From NCBI GenBank assembly GCA_902571865.1, contig CACGDO010000007.1, positions 1 to 64,000 on the forward strand: a DNA stretch of 64,000 nucleotides, read 5' to 3'. Shown piece by piece: positions 35,680-43,649 of the stretch (its first letter is position 1; the number at the start of each line of letters is the position of its first letter). A program made the position numbers and the translations under genes. The notes beneath the pieces were generated by a model that saw nothing but the letters and a program-made list of their open reading frames with translations, made no database searches and was not told where the DNA came from. The stretch is from an uncultured Alphaproteobacteria bacterium (lineage in GTDB: Bacteria > Pseudomonadota > Alphaproteobacteria > HIMB59 > GCA-002718135).

Positions 35680-36687
35680 CTAAATTTTAACTAACATTTT
35701 ACCTAAATTTTTACCATTCAGTAGATCTATAAATGCTTTTGGAGCATTTTCTATATTTTCATAGATTGTTTCTTTAAACTTTATTTTTCCTTCAGATAGC
35801 CAATTTCGCATATCAGTTTCAAAAGGCTCATTATCATTTTCATGATCAAAAATTAAAAAACCTTTTATAGTTAATCTTTTTACTAATACATGAGCCATAT
35901 TTTTTAGTCCAGCAGGTGCAGAAGTTGAATTCATTTGAGATATTCTTCCACAAATAATAATTCTTCCAAAATTTTTCATTCGAAAAATTGCAGACTCTAA
36001 AAAATTACCTCCTACATTATCAAAGTATAAGTCAAATCCTTCAGGACAAATTTCTTTTAAGTGCACAACAAGGTTATCAATTTTTTTATAATTAAATGCT
36101 ACATCAACATTTAATTCATTTTTTAACCAATCAACTTTTTCATCTGATCCAGTACTAGCATATACTTTGCATCCTAAATTTTTTGCAATTTGACAAACTG
36201 TTGAACCAACACTTCCACCTGCTGAAGATACAAGAATACTTTGTCCCTTTTGTATATTCCCATGATTAAAAAGACCAATATATGCAGTTTGCCCTGTCAT
36301 TCCTAAAGGCCCAAGATAAGTTTGCAATGGAAGATTGGAATTTTTTATTTTTTTTAAATCGCCGCCTTTGCAAACGAAGTTATCTCTCATTCCAAAATTA
36401 CTGAAAACAACATCTCCTTCTTTAAATTGTGAATCTTTTGATTTTTGGACTGACCCAATTGCATAACCTTCCATTTCCTCGCCTAGTAAAAAGGGTGGTT
36501 TATAATTTTTACGTTCTGTCATCCTTGCTCTCATATACGGATCAACAGATATCCATGAATTAAGAACATGAATATTATTTGTTTCATCTAATTCTAAAGT
36601 TTTAGATTTAATTTCAAAATCTTCTTCTTTAGGTAACCCAGTTGGTATATAATTTTTTAAAGCTACATATTTTGAGATTATTGTCAT
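35680..36687 (-). CDS. NADPH-dependent MDR oxidoreductase (CurA / PTGR-like)
   Basis: This 335-residue zinc-free medium-chain dehydrogenase/reductase has WISVDPYMRARM near residue 45, GEEMEGYAIG, the LGPLGMTGQTAYIGL block, the cofactor loop SAGGSVGSTVCQIAK and the NVGG segment with YFDNVGG. Members reduce alpha,beta-unsaturated ketones or aldehydes using NADPH. It is the last gene of the unit BKACE - carnitine dehydrogenase - MDR (2-base gap), so it may remove a reactive enone arising in that pathway; no such role is established to my knowledge. Confidence 0.85.
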   Translation of the reverse strand: MTIISKYVALKNYIPTGLPKEEDFEIKSKTLELDETNNIHVLNSWISVDPYMRARMTERKNYKPPFLLGEEMEGYAIGSVQKSKDSQFKEGDVVFSNFGMRDNFVCKGGDLKKIKNSNLPLQTYLGPLGMTGQTAYIGLFNHGNIQKGQSILVSSAGGSVGSTVCQIAKNLGCKVYASTGSDEKVDWLKNELNVDVAFNYKKIDNLVVHLKEICPEGFDLYFDNVGGNFLESAIFRMKNFGRIIICGRISQMNSTSAPAGLKNMAHVLVKRLTIKGFLIFDHENDNEPFETDMRNWLSEGKIKFKETIYENIENAPKAFIDLLNGKNLGKMLVKI

Positions 36688-36689
36688 AA

Positions 36690-37610
36690 TTATAATTTAT
36701 ATTTTTTCTTTAATTCTAGCAAATCTATTAAGAAATTATCTCTTATGTTACTTAAATCTTTTATAGAATGATTCTTTGATTGTTTTTTTGTGCCTTTAAT
36801 GATTTTTTCTTTAAGTTTTTTTGTTAGTTTTGGAGATTTGAGTTTAGTCCATGGAAGCTTCAATGCTGGTCCAAACTGATCTAGCATATGTTTCATACCC
36901 ATTTCTCCTCCCGCTAAGTGAAATGTCAAAAAAGTTCCCATTAGAGCCCATCTCATACCAGGACCATAAGTAATCGCTTCGTCTAAATCTTTTGTTGAAG
37001 CATATCCATCGTTTACAATATGCAAACCCTCTCTCCACAAAGCTTCTTGCAATCTATCAGATAAGAAGCCAGGTAATTCTTTTTCTACCAATAATGTTTT
37101 CATTTTAATTTTTTGATAAAATTTTTTTGCTTTATTAAAATATAAATTTGTAGTTTTTTTACCTTTTACAATTTCAACCAAAGGGAGAATATATACAGGG
37201 TTAAATGGATGAGCTATGATTAACCTTTTTGGATTAATACATTTTGATTGTAAATCTGATGGAAGTAAACCAGATGAACTTGAAGCAATTATTGAATTTG
37301 AGGGTGAATATTTACTTATATTTTTTATAACATCTTTTTTTAAAGTTAATCTTTCGGGTACATTTTCCTGAATTAAATCTGCATTTTTTACTGCTTCTTC
37401 AATACTGTCTACGATTTCCAAATTTTTGAAATTAATCTTTGTATTATATAATTTTTTTATAATTAAGTTTGTTCTTGCTATTTCTGCTTTTAGAAAATTT
37501 ATTTGTCGAGAATTTTTATCAAATGCTTTGACTTTTATACCATTAGCAAGAAATCTAAGTATCCAGCCAGTTCCAATTACACCAGTTCCAATGACAGCAA
37601 TATTTTTCAA
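36690..37610 (-). CDS. L-carnitine 3-dehydrogenase
   Basis: This 306-residue member of the 3-hydroxyacyl-CoA dehydrogenase superfamily oxidises L-carnitine to 3-dehydrocarnitine with NAD. It has the Rossmann loop VIGTGVIGTGW, the family block SSSSGLLPSDLQ, AHPFNPVYILPLVEIV with the catalytic His, and a C-terminal domain containing YGPGMRWALMGTFLTFHLAGGEMGMKH in adjacent conserved stretches, QFGPALKLPWTKL; this last part is what I associate with carnitine dehydrogenase rather than with fatty-acid enzymes. The next upstream gene is a BKACE enzyme (1-base gap) and a thioesterase is divergent, the set known for carnitine degradation. Confidence 0.86.
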   Translation of the reverse strand: MKNIAVIGTGVIGTGWILRFLANGIKVKAFDKNSRQINFLKAEIARTNLIIKKLYNTKINFKNLEIVDSIEEAVKNADLIQENVPERLTLKKDVIKNISKYSPSNSIIASSSSGLLPSDLQSKCINPKRLIIAHPFNPVYILPLVEIVKGKKTTNLYFNKAKKFYQKIKMKTLLVEKELPGFLSDRLQEALWREGLHIVNDGYASTKDLDEAITYGPGMRWALMGTFLTFHLAGGEMGMKHMLDQFGPALKLPWTKLKSPKLTKKLKEKIIKGTKKQSKNHSIKDLSNIRDNFLIDLLELKKKYKL

Positions 37611-37611
37611 A

Positions 37612-38502
37612 TTAAAAATGTTTTTTTAGTTTTAATTTCTCTCTAGTCTGTTGAGGTGATAAAATAGAAGCTCCCATATCTTCAACAATACATCTTGCCT
37701 TTTCAACCAACTGTGCATTTGATGCAAAAACTCCTTTTTTTAAATAAAGATTGTCTTCAAGTCCCACACGAACATTTCCTCCCAAAATAACTGCCTGTGC
37801 AGCCATAGGCATTTGTGATCTTCCTATTCCAAACCCAGACCAAACACCTTCAGAAGGTACCATTTCAGCCATAGCTTTCATTGCGCTCGTTGTTGCAGGT
37901 GATCCCCAAGGTATGCCAAGGCATATTTGATAAAAAGGAGGGCCATCAATTAAACCTTCTTTATAAAGTTGGTTAGCAAACCATAAATGACCCATTTCAA
38001 AAGCTTCCATTTCTGGTTTCACTCCAAGCTCCTGCATTTTTTTTGCTGCAGTTCTTAGTTGTATCGGTGTATGAATAAAAGTCATGTTTGAGTCACCAAA
38101 ATTTAGTGAGCCGCAGTCTAAAGTACAAATTTCAGGCAATAACTCTTCAACATGTTCTAATCTGCTTAATGCATCGATCATATCAGTATTTGCTCCTACT
38201 GGATTTAAAGGATCTTTACCTGTTCCAACTTCAAAATCACCACCCATACCTGTAGTAAAATTTAAAACTACATCAGTTTCAGAGGAGCGAATTCTATCTG
38301 CCACTTCTTTATAATAACTTAAATTCCTAGAAGGTTTGCCATCAGGTTCTCTTACATGTACATGAGCTATTGCTGCACCCGCTTTGGCAGCTTCAATTGA
38401 AGCATCAGCAATTTGTTTTGGTGTTATAGGTAATTCAGGATGTTTACCTGCTGTATCACCAGATCCTGTTACAGCACACGAAATTATTACTTCATTATTC
38501 AT
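37612..38502 (-). CDS. BKACE-family enzyme, probable 3-dehydrocarnitine cleavage enzyme
   Basis: This 296-residue TIM-barrel protein belongs to the beta-keto acid cleavage family (formerly DUF849; includes 3-keto-5-aminohexanoate cleavage enzyme). The zinc-site histidines are His47 and His49 in [14 protein letters not shown], with the conserved Glu249 in [14 protein letters not shown] enzymes react a beta-keto acid with acetyl-CoA; with dehydrocarnitine the products are acetoacetate and betainyl-CoA. Placement next to carnitine dehydrogenase and a thioesterase supports that specificity. It is the first gene of the minus-strand unit, with a 42-base divergent promoter region before it. Confidence 0.88.
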   Translation of the reverse strand: MNNEVIISCAVTGSGDTAGKHPELPITPKQIADASIEAAKAGAAIAHVHVREPDGKPSRNLSYYKEVADRIRSSETDVVLNFTTGMGGDFEVGTGKDPLNPVGANTDMIDALSRLEHVEELLPEICTLDCGSLNFGDSNMTFIHTPIQLRTAAKKMQELGVKPEMEAFEMGHLWFANQLYKEGLIDGPPFYQICLGIPWGSPATTSAMKAMAEMVPSEGVWSGFGIGRSQMPMAAQAVILGGNVRVGLEDNLYLKKGVFASNAQLVEKARCIVEDMGASILSPQQTREKLKLKKHF

Positions 38503-38544
38503 TATTTTAAACTACTATATTTTTTGAATTAATAAAGAAAAACA

Positions 38545-39012
38545 ATGAAGATATATTTAAATTCAGGAAGAGTAAAAAAAGAATGGACCGATTACAATGG
38601 TCATATGAATTTGGCATTTTATATTCATCTTTTTGATGCTGGATGGGAAGTTCTTTTACAAAAATTTAATATGGGTGAAACTTCTGCAAAAACAGAGAAG
38701 AAAACTACTTTTGCCGTAGAGTCACACACAACTTATGACAAAGAAGTGAAAGAGGGTGATGAAGTAGATATTAATTTATTATTTCTTGATAGGGATAAAA
38801 AAAGATTAATTTATAAATTAGAAATGACACATAAACTTGAAGGTTACAGAGCAGCAACAACAGAGGTTTGTTCTTTGTATGTTGATTTAAATGTTAGAAA
38901 AGTTTCTGAATTAGAATTAGAAAAGCAAAAAGATATAGATAAATTTATTCAAGAAAATAAAAATAATTTTGATCCAGGTAACCTTACACTAATCAATAAG
39001 CTAAAAAAATAA
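38545..39012 (+). CDS. Hotdog-fold thioesterase, probable betainyl-CoA thioesterase
   Basis: This 155-residue 4-hydroxybenzoyl-CoA thioesterase-type protein has the active-site motif TDYNGHMN (residues 15-22, Asp16 and His20) followed by YIHLFDAGWEVLL, then the central strands with ESHTTYDKEV and VCSLYVDL. In carnitine-degrading bacteria a thioesterase, sometimes fused to carnitine dehydrogenase, releases glycine betaine from betainyl-CoA. Here it is a separate gene, divergent from the BKACE gene and sharing its short promoter region, which supports that role. It ends one base from the convergent HD-domain gene. Confidence 0.82.
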   Translation: MKIYLNSGRVKKEWTDYNGHMNLAFYIHLFDAGWEVLLQKFNMGETSAKTEKKTTFAVESHTTYDKEVKEGDEVDINLLFLDRDKKRLIYKLEMTHKLEGYRAATTEVCSLYVDLNVRKVSELELEKQKDIDKFIQENKNNFDPGNLTLINKLKK

Positions 39013-39591
39013 TTATAAATTTCTATAAGGTGTTCTATTAAATATTCTTTGAACCATTGGAACAAATTCTTTTAGAGGAATTGTATCATAATTTGGATCA
39101 AATGATGCTTGATCCCATCTTTCACAAAAATCTATAGTGTCTTTAAAGAATTCATGACCTATGAACTTATCTCTTAGATTTCTATCTTTTCCATAATAAT
39201 GATTATAGTAGTAGGCTTGAAACAAACCGTGTTGTTCTACAATCCATCTTGTTTTTTCAGACACAAAAGGTTTTAATACTGCAGCTGCAAGTTCAGAATG
39301 ATTAAGAGGTGCAATTTCATCACCTATATCATGCAATAAGGAGGCTACTACCATTTCTTCAGAAGCTTGTTCACGTAACGCTCTTGATGCAGTTTGAAGA
39401 GAATGTTCTAATCTAGATACCTTATAGCCACCTAAAGAATTGTCTAAACTTTCTAGCACTCTTACTATTCGATCAGCTGTACCTTCAATAAATTTATCTT
39501 CAAAATTAGCAAGGAGTTCATAATCCTCTTTATCACCATGTTTCATTTCAGTGAATTTTACTTCATCTTTAGACATGAAATAATTATACAT
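39013..39591 (-). CDS. HD-domain protein with PhnZ/TmpB-like metal ligands
   Basis: This 192-residue HD-superfamily protein has apparent metal ligands His63 (RLEHSLQTA), His87-Asp88 (LLHDIGDE), His98 (PLNHSE), His121 (EQHGLF) and Asp160 (ERWDQ). The 24-residue step from the first His to the HD pair matches what I recall for the di-iron oxygenase PhnZ. The Tyr-x-x-Glu gating pair of PhnZ would fall at Leu53 and Tyr56 (SLGGYKV), so the substrate or reaction probably differs. It may be an oxygenase that cleaves a C-P or C-C bond, or an ordinary phosphohydrolase. It is convergent with the thioesterase. An alternative ATG at 39576 shortens it by five residues. Confidence 0.75.
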   Translation of the reverse strand: MYNYFMSKDEVKFTEMKHGDKEDYELLANFEDKFIEGTADRIVRVLESLDNSLGGYKVSRLEHSLQTASRALREQASEEMVVASLLHDIGDEIAPLNHSELAAAVLKPFVSEKTRWIVEQHGLFQAYYYNHYYGKDRNLRDKFIGHEFFKDTIDFCERWDQASFDPNYDTIPLKEFVPMVQRIFNRTPYRNL

Positions 39592-39604
39592 ATTTTTAAA
39601 TTTT

Positions 39605-40588
39605 ATGAAACTAATTCCTGAATGGCATGAAAACCAATATTGTTTGATTGCTTGGCCATGTAATAAAGATCTTTATGGTAAAATTATTAATAAGGCTAGA
39701 GATGAAGTTGCAAATGTAATTAATGAAATTGCAAAAACTGAGCAGGTTATTGTTTTGTCAAATAAAGAAGACATTAATGAAATTCAAAATAAAACTGATC
39801 ATAAAAATATAGATATTATAGAATGTAAATTAGATGATTCTTGGATGCGAGATATTGCACCAATTTTTTATAATGAAAATGAAAAATTAAAATCAATTAG
39901 TTTTGAATTTAATGGTTATGGAAAATATCCAGATTATTTAAATGATAATAAAATATCAAAATTTATTTCAAACTATTTAAATATCCCAACAAAAATTTCT
40001 GACTTAGTTATTGAAGGAGGAGCAATAACTTATGATGATAAAAAAAATTTATTTAGCACTAAAAATGTAATATTTAATAAAAATAGAAAACAAAAACATA
40101 ATAGTGAATATATTATTAAAGAATTAAAGCTCTTGTTTGACTTAAATTATATTTTTTTATTTGAAAATGGACTAATGGAGGATGATACAGATGGTCATGT
40201 CGATAATTTATTATGTCCGATAGGAAAAAATCAATATTTAATTGCCACAACTCACAAATTAGATCCTAATTATGAAATATTAGAAAAAAACAAAGCTGAT
40301 CTTATTAAATTTTTTAGAGATACTAATCAGACATTTGATTTAATTGAAGTTCCTTTACCTACAAGAAAAAAGATTAATAATAAGAATATTATTAGTTCAT
40401 ATATAAATTTCTATTTCAGTAAAAATAAAATTATCTTACCTAAATTCAATGTTAAGGAAGATAATGAGGTAAAATTAATTTTTGAAAAGTTATTCCCAAA
40501 TCGAGAAATTATGATGTTGGAAACAGAAAATATAAATTATGGTGGTGGAAATATTCATTGTATAACAATGAATGTACCAAAAATATGA
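39605..40588 (+). CDS. aguA: Agmatine deiminase
   Basis: This 327-residue guanidine-modifying enzyme converts agmatine to N-carbamoylputrescine and ammonia. Family motifs are LIAWPCNKDLYG at the start, DDSWMRDIAPIF (substrate-binding Asp and Arg), FEFNGYGKYPDYLND (a lightly changed N-x-W-G-x-K region, with Tyr in place of Trp), IEGGAI, TDGHVDNLLCPI with the catalytic His and Asp, and the nucleophile Cys in YGGGNIHCITMNVP at the extreme C-terminus. It overlaps the next gene (N-carbamoylputrescine amidase) by 4 bases (ATGA), so they form the agmatine-to-putrescine pathway. Confidence 0.9.
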   Translation: MKLIPEWHENQYCLIAWPCNKDLYGKIINKARDEVANVINEIAKTEQVIVLSNKEDINEIQNKTDHKNIDIIECKLDDSWMRDIAPIFYNENEKLKSISFEFNGYGKYPDYLNDNKISKFISNYLNIPTKISDLVIEGGAITYDDKKNLFSTKNVIFNKNRKQKHNSEYIIKELKLLFDLNYIFLFENGLMEDDTDGHVDNLLCPIGKNQYLIATTHKLDPNYEILEKNKADLIKFFRDTNQTFDLIEVPLPTRKKINNKNIISSYINFYFSKNKIILPKFNVKEDNEVKLIFEKLFPNREIMMLETENINYGGGNIHCITMNVPKI

Positions 40589-41443
40589 AAATAAAAGTAG
40601 CAACATCACAATTCAAGGCTATTAAAGGAGACTTTGACGCTAATTTAAATAAAGCAATTAGTTTAGTTGAAAAAGCATCAAATGAAAATGTTGATATTTT
40701 ACTTCTGCAAGAATTATTTCAAGATTATTATTTTTGTTCAACAAAAAACAATAAATTTTTTGATCTTGCAATTGATTTTCCTTCTAATCCAATGTTCGAA
40801 AAATTATCTAATATTTGTGAAGATAAAAAGATTTCATTACCAATTAGTTTTTTTTCAAAAAAAGGAAAATAAGTTTTTTAACTCTTTAGTTATGATTGAT
40901 TCTTTCGGTAAAATAAGTGAAGTCTATAATAAATCTCACATCCCTGAAGGGCCTGGATATAATGAGAAGTATTATTTTGAAAAAGGCAACACAGGCTTTA
41001 TGGTTTTTGACACCCCTCTGGCAAAAGTTGGCTGTGCAATTTGTTGGGATCAGTGGTTTCCTGAATGTGCAAGAATTTTAACGTTGAAAGGTGCAGATTT
41101 AATTTTTTATCCATCAGCAATTGGCTCTGAGCCACACATGCCTGAATTAAATTCAAAGGATCATTGGATTAATACAATGGTAGGACATGCTGCTGCAAAT
41201 CAAATCCCTATAGTAACTTCGAATAGAATAGGGAAGGAGGTCGAAGCTGATATTGAATTAAATTTTTATGGTAATTCTTTTATATTGGACCATCTTGGAA
41301 ATGTAATAAATCGTATGAATGATAAGGATGAGGGAATAATAACTGCAACTTTAGATTTGTTAATTTCAAGAGAATATAGAAAATTATGGGGTAACTTTAG
41401 AGACAGAAGGCCTGATCTATATAAAAAAATTCTCGATTTTTAA
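40585..41443 (+). pseudogene. aguB: N-carbamoylputrescine amidase with a frameshift in a T8-C-A7 run
   Basis: The gene starts at ATG 40585, overlapping aguA, and reads KIKVATSQFKAIKGDFDANL... with the nitrilase Glu in LLLQELFQ, but stops at 40872. The rest continues in the next frame (NKFFNSLVMIDSFG...) with the catalytic Lys in YNKSHIPEG and the Cys in GCAICWDQWFPE, ending at 41443. Removing one base near 40848-40865 (eight T, C, seven A, GG) restores a product of about 285 residues, the normal AguB length. All three catalytic residues are intact across the two frames, so this is a recent break, a sequencing or assembly error, or slippage on the homopolymers. Confidence 0.85.
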
Positions 41444-41471
41444 TTTATTTTATTTAATGTAATTTTTATTT

Positions 41472-41479
41472 AGGAGGGG
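41472..41479 (+). promoter_or_regulatory. Strong Shine-Dalgarno of the polyamine-binding protein gene
   Basis: AGGAGGGG four bases before the ATG at 41484, one of the few strong ribosome sites in the window, in keeping with high expression of a periplasmic binding protein. Confidence 0.8.
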
Positions 41480-41483
41480 AATA

Positions 41484-42530
41484 ATGCTTAAGTATTTTAT
41501 ATCTCTATTAGTTTTAATTTCTTTTTCAGCTCAGGCTAAAGAAGAATTATTTATTTACAATTGGTCTGACTACATTGCCGAAGATACAATTGAAAATTTT
41601 GAAAATGAATTTGGCATTGATGTAACTTATGATGTTTTTGATTCAAATGAGGTTCTTGAAGCTAAACTTTTAGCTGGTGGGTCTGGCTATGATATTGTTG
41701 TGCCTTCAGGTTCTTTTTTAGAAAACCAAATTAAGGCTGGAGTTTTTCAAAAACTTGATAAATCTGAGTTATCTAACTTAGGAAATTTAGATCCAGAAGT
41801 TTTATCAAAGATAGATGCACATGATCCAGGCGGTCAGTATTCAGTAAACTATATGTATGGCACAACCGGTATTGGTTACAATACTGATAAGGTTGATGAA
41901 GATGAGGTTACTAGTTGGAGTGTTTTATTTGATCCAGCTATAGCCTCCAAATATGAAGATTGTGGTATAGCAATGTTAGATGCACCATCTGAAGTAATGG
42001 AAATTGCCTTAAAATATGTAGGTAAAGATCCTAACACTGAAGACGAAAATGATTATAAAGCTGCTCTTTCAATGTTGCAGGAAATTAGACCTTTCATTAG
42101 GTATTTTGATTCTTCTCAATATATAGATGATCTTGCCAATGGTGAAATTTGTCTAGCTATGGGATGGTCAGGTGATGTTTTTATTGCAGCTTACGAAGAA
42201 ATAGAACCAGTTTGGTATTCTATTCCTTCAGAGGGGACAGTAATTTGGTTTGATATGATGGCAATTCCAGCAGATGCAAAAAATGTCTTAAATGCACATA
42301 AGTTTATAAATTATATTTTGCGCCCTGAAGTTGCTGCAGATATTACAAATTATGTTTGGTATTCTAATCCAAACAAAGCAGCTAATGAGCTAGTTGATCC
42401 AGAAATTTTAGGAGATCCAGCTATTTATCCAGATGAAGCAACTTTAAGTATGCTATTTGCTGATACTGCTGACTCACCTAAAAAAGCACAATTATCAACT
42501 AAATATTTTAATAAATTTAAATCAAATTAA
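41484..42530 (+). CDS. potF: Spermidine/putrescine-binding periplasmic protein
   Basis: This 348-residue type 1 solute-binding protein has a Sec signal peptide (hydrophobic LKYFISLLVLISFSAQA, cleavage after AQA) and the mature start EELFIYNWSDYIAEDTIENF, diagnostic of PotD/PotF. Other features are GYDIVVPSGSFL, YSVNYMYGTTGIGYN and the late VIWFDMMAIPADAKN. Several ligand-site acidic and aromatic residues of the family (W/Y in NWSDY, Asp in YDIVVPSG-type loops) are present. The surrounding agmatine and putrescine genes favour putrescine as ligand. A stem-loop follows the stop, then the ATPase and two permeases. Confidence 0.9.
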   Translation: MLKYFISLLVLISFSAQAKEELFIYNWSDYIAEDTIENFENEFGIDVTYDVFDSNEVLEAKLLAGGSGYDIVVPSGSFLENQIKAGVFQKLDKSELSNLGNLDPEVLSKIDAHDPGGQYSVNYMYGTTGIGYNTDKVDEDEVTSWSVLFDPAIASKYEDCGIAMLDAPSEVMEIALKYVGKDPNTEDENDYKAALSMLQEIRPFIRYFDSSQYIDDLANGEICLAMGWSGDVFIAAYEEIEPVWYSIPSEGTVIWFDMMAIPADAKNVLNAHKFINYILRPEVAADITNYVWYSNPNKAANELVDPEILGDPAIYPDEATLSMLFADTADSPKKAQLSTKYFNKFKSN

Positions 42531-42545
42531 AAAATATACTTCATT

Positions 42546-42575
42546 TCAGCACTAATATATTAATATTAGTGCTGA
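42546..42575. terminator. 13-bp stem-loop between binding-protein and ATPase genes
   Basis: TCAGCACTAATAT pairs perfectly with ATATTAGTGCTGA around a 4-base ATTA loop, in the 51-base gap between potF and potG, followed only by TTTAAG. It is probably a partial terminator or mRNA 3'-end stabiliser giving more binding protein than membrane subunits. The same layout occurs after the other binding-protein gene (25877-25900). Confidence 0.6.
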
Positions 42576-42581
42576 TTTAAG

Positions 42582-43649
42582 ATGGACAATAATTTTCTTG
42601 TAATTGAAAATATTTCTAAATCCTTTGGTGACAACAAAGTTTTAGAAAATATAAATTTAAATATTTCAAAATCTGAATTTTTTGGTCTCTTAGGATCTTC
42701 GGGTTCAGGTAAAACTACCTTACTAAGAATACTAGGTGGATTTGAGAAGCCAGATTCAGGACGTGTAATACTCGACGGAATGGACATAACTAACCTAGAA
42801 CCTTTTGATAGACCATTAAACTATATGTTTCAATCGTATGCTCTATTTCCTCACTTAAACGTATTTAATAATTTAGCTTTTGGAATAAAAGAAAATTTTA
42901 CCCAAAAAGAAATTGATATAAATGTAAGAAATTTTGCAGAACTTTTATCTATTGAACATCTATTAAATAGAAGAATTAAGCAATTATCAGGTGGAGAGCA
43001 ACAACGAGTTGCCCTTGGAAGGTGCTTAATAAAAAAACCTAAGTTATTATTATTAGATGAGCCTCTTGCAGCACTAGATAAAAAACTAAGATCAAAAACA
43101 CAATTAGAGTTAACAACACTCCAAAAAAAACTAAAAATTACATTTGTTTTCGTCACCCATGATCAGGAAGAAGCAATGTCCTTATCTGATAGAATGGCAA
43201 TAATGAAGAATGGTCTTATTTTGGAATGTTCTAGCCCTGAAGAGATTTATGAAAATCCTAAAAGTCTTTATACTGCCAATTTTATAGGAATTGCAAACAT
43301 AATTGAGATTTATAAGAAAGATGAAAATTTGTATTCTGATGATTTAGGTATAAATTTTAAATTAAATAAAGAATTAAAAAATACAAAAACTAATATTTTA
43401 CTTAGACCAGAGAAAATAAAAATACAATCAATAAATAATTTGAAAACAGGTTCATTTAATTCATTTAGTGGAGAAATTTTAGAAAAATCATATTTGGGAA
43501 GCTTTACACGTTATGAAATTAAAATTAATGATATGATAATTTCAGTTTTAGATCAGAATTTTAACTCCAACTCAAATTATAATTTCCCAAAAGGGGAAAA
43601 AGTCATTTGTAGTTGGGAAAGTGAATCAATTAAGATTTTAGAGGATTAA
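42582..43649 (+). CDS. potG: Spermidine/putrescine ABC transporter ATP-binding protein
   Basis: This 355-residue ATPase of the PotA/PotG group has Walker A GSSGSGKTTLL, Q-loop MFQSYALFPHLNVFNN, signature LSGGEQQRVALGR, Walker B LLLLDEPLAALD, the switch His in FVTHDQEEA, and a C-terminal TOBE domain (residues 250-355) with ILLRPEKIKI. It energises polyamine uptake with the permeases that follow directly. Stop and next start abut (TAA then TTG). PotA and PotG cannot be told apart by sequence alone; potG is used because the pathway is for putrescine. Confidence 0.9.
   Translation: MDNNFLVIENISKSFGDNKVLENINLNISKSEFFGLLGSSGSGKTTLLRILGGFEKPDSGRVILDGMDITNLEPFDRPLNYMFQSYALFPHLNVFNNLAFGIKENFTQKEIDINVRNFAELLSIEHLLNRRIKQLSGGEQQRVALGRCLIKKPKLLLLDEPLAALDKKLRSKTQLELTTLQKKLKITFVFVTHDQEEAMSLSDRMAIMKNGLILECSSPEEIYENPKSLYTANFIGIANIIEIYKKDENLYSDDLGINFKLNKELKNTKTNILLRPEKIKIQSINNLKTGSFNSFSGEILEKSYLGSFTRYEIKINDMIISVLDQNFNSNSNYNFPKGEKVICSWESESIKILED

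Noticed and set aside
40667-40860. Apparent upstream extension of the second aguB frame
   Set aside because: Its first part is low-complexity Phe/Ile/Lys sequence from reading aguB in the wrong frame; only the part after about 40860 is real.
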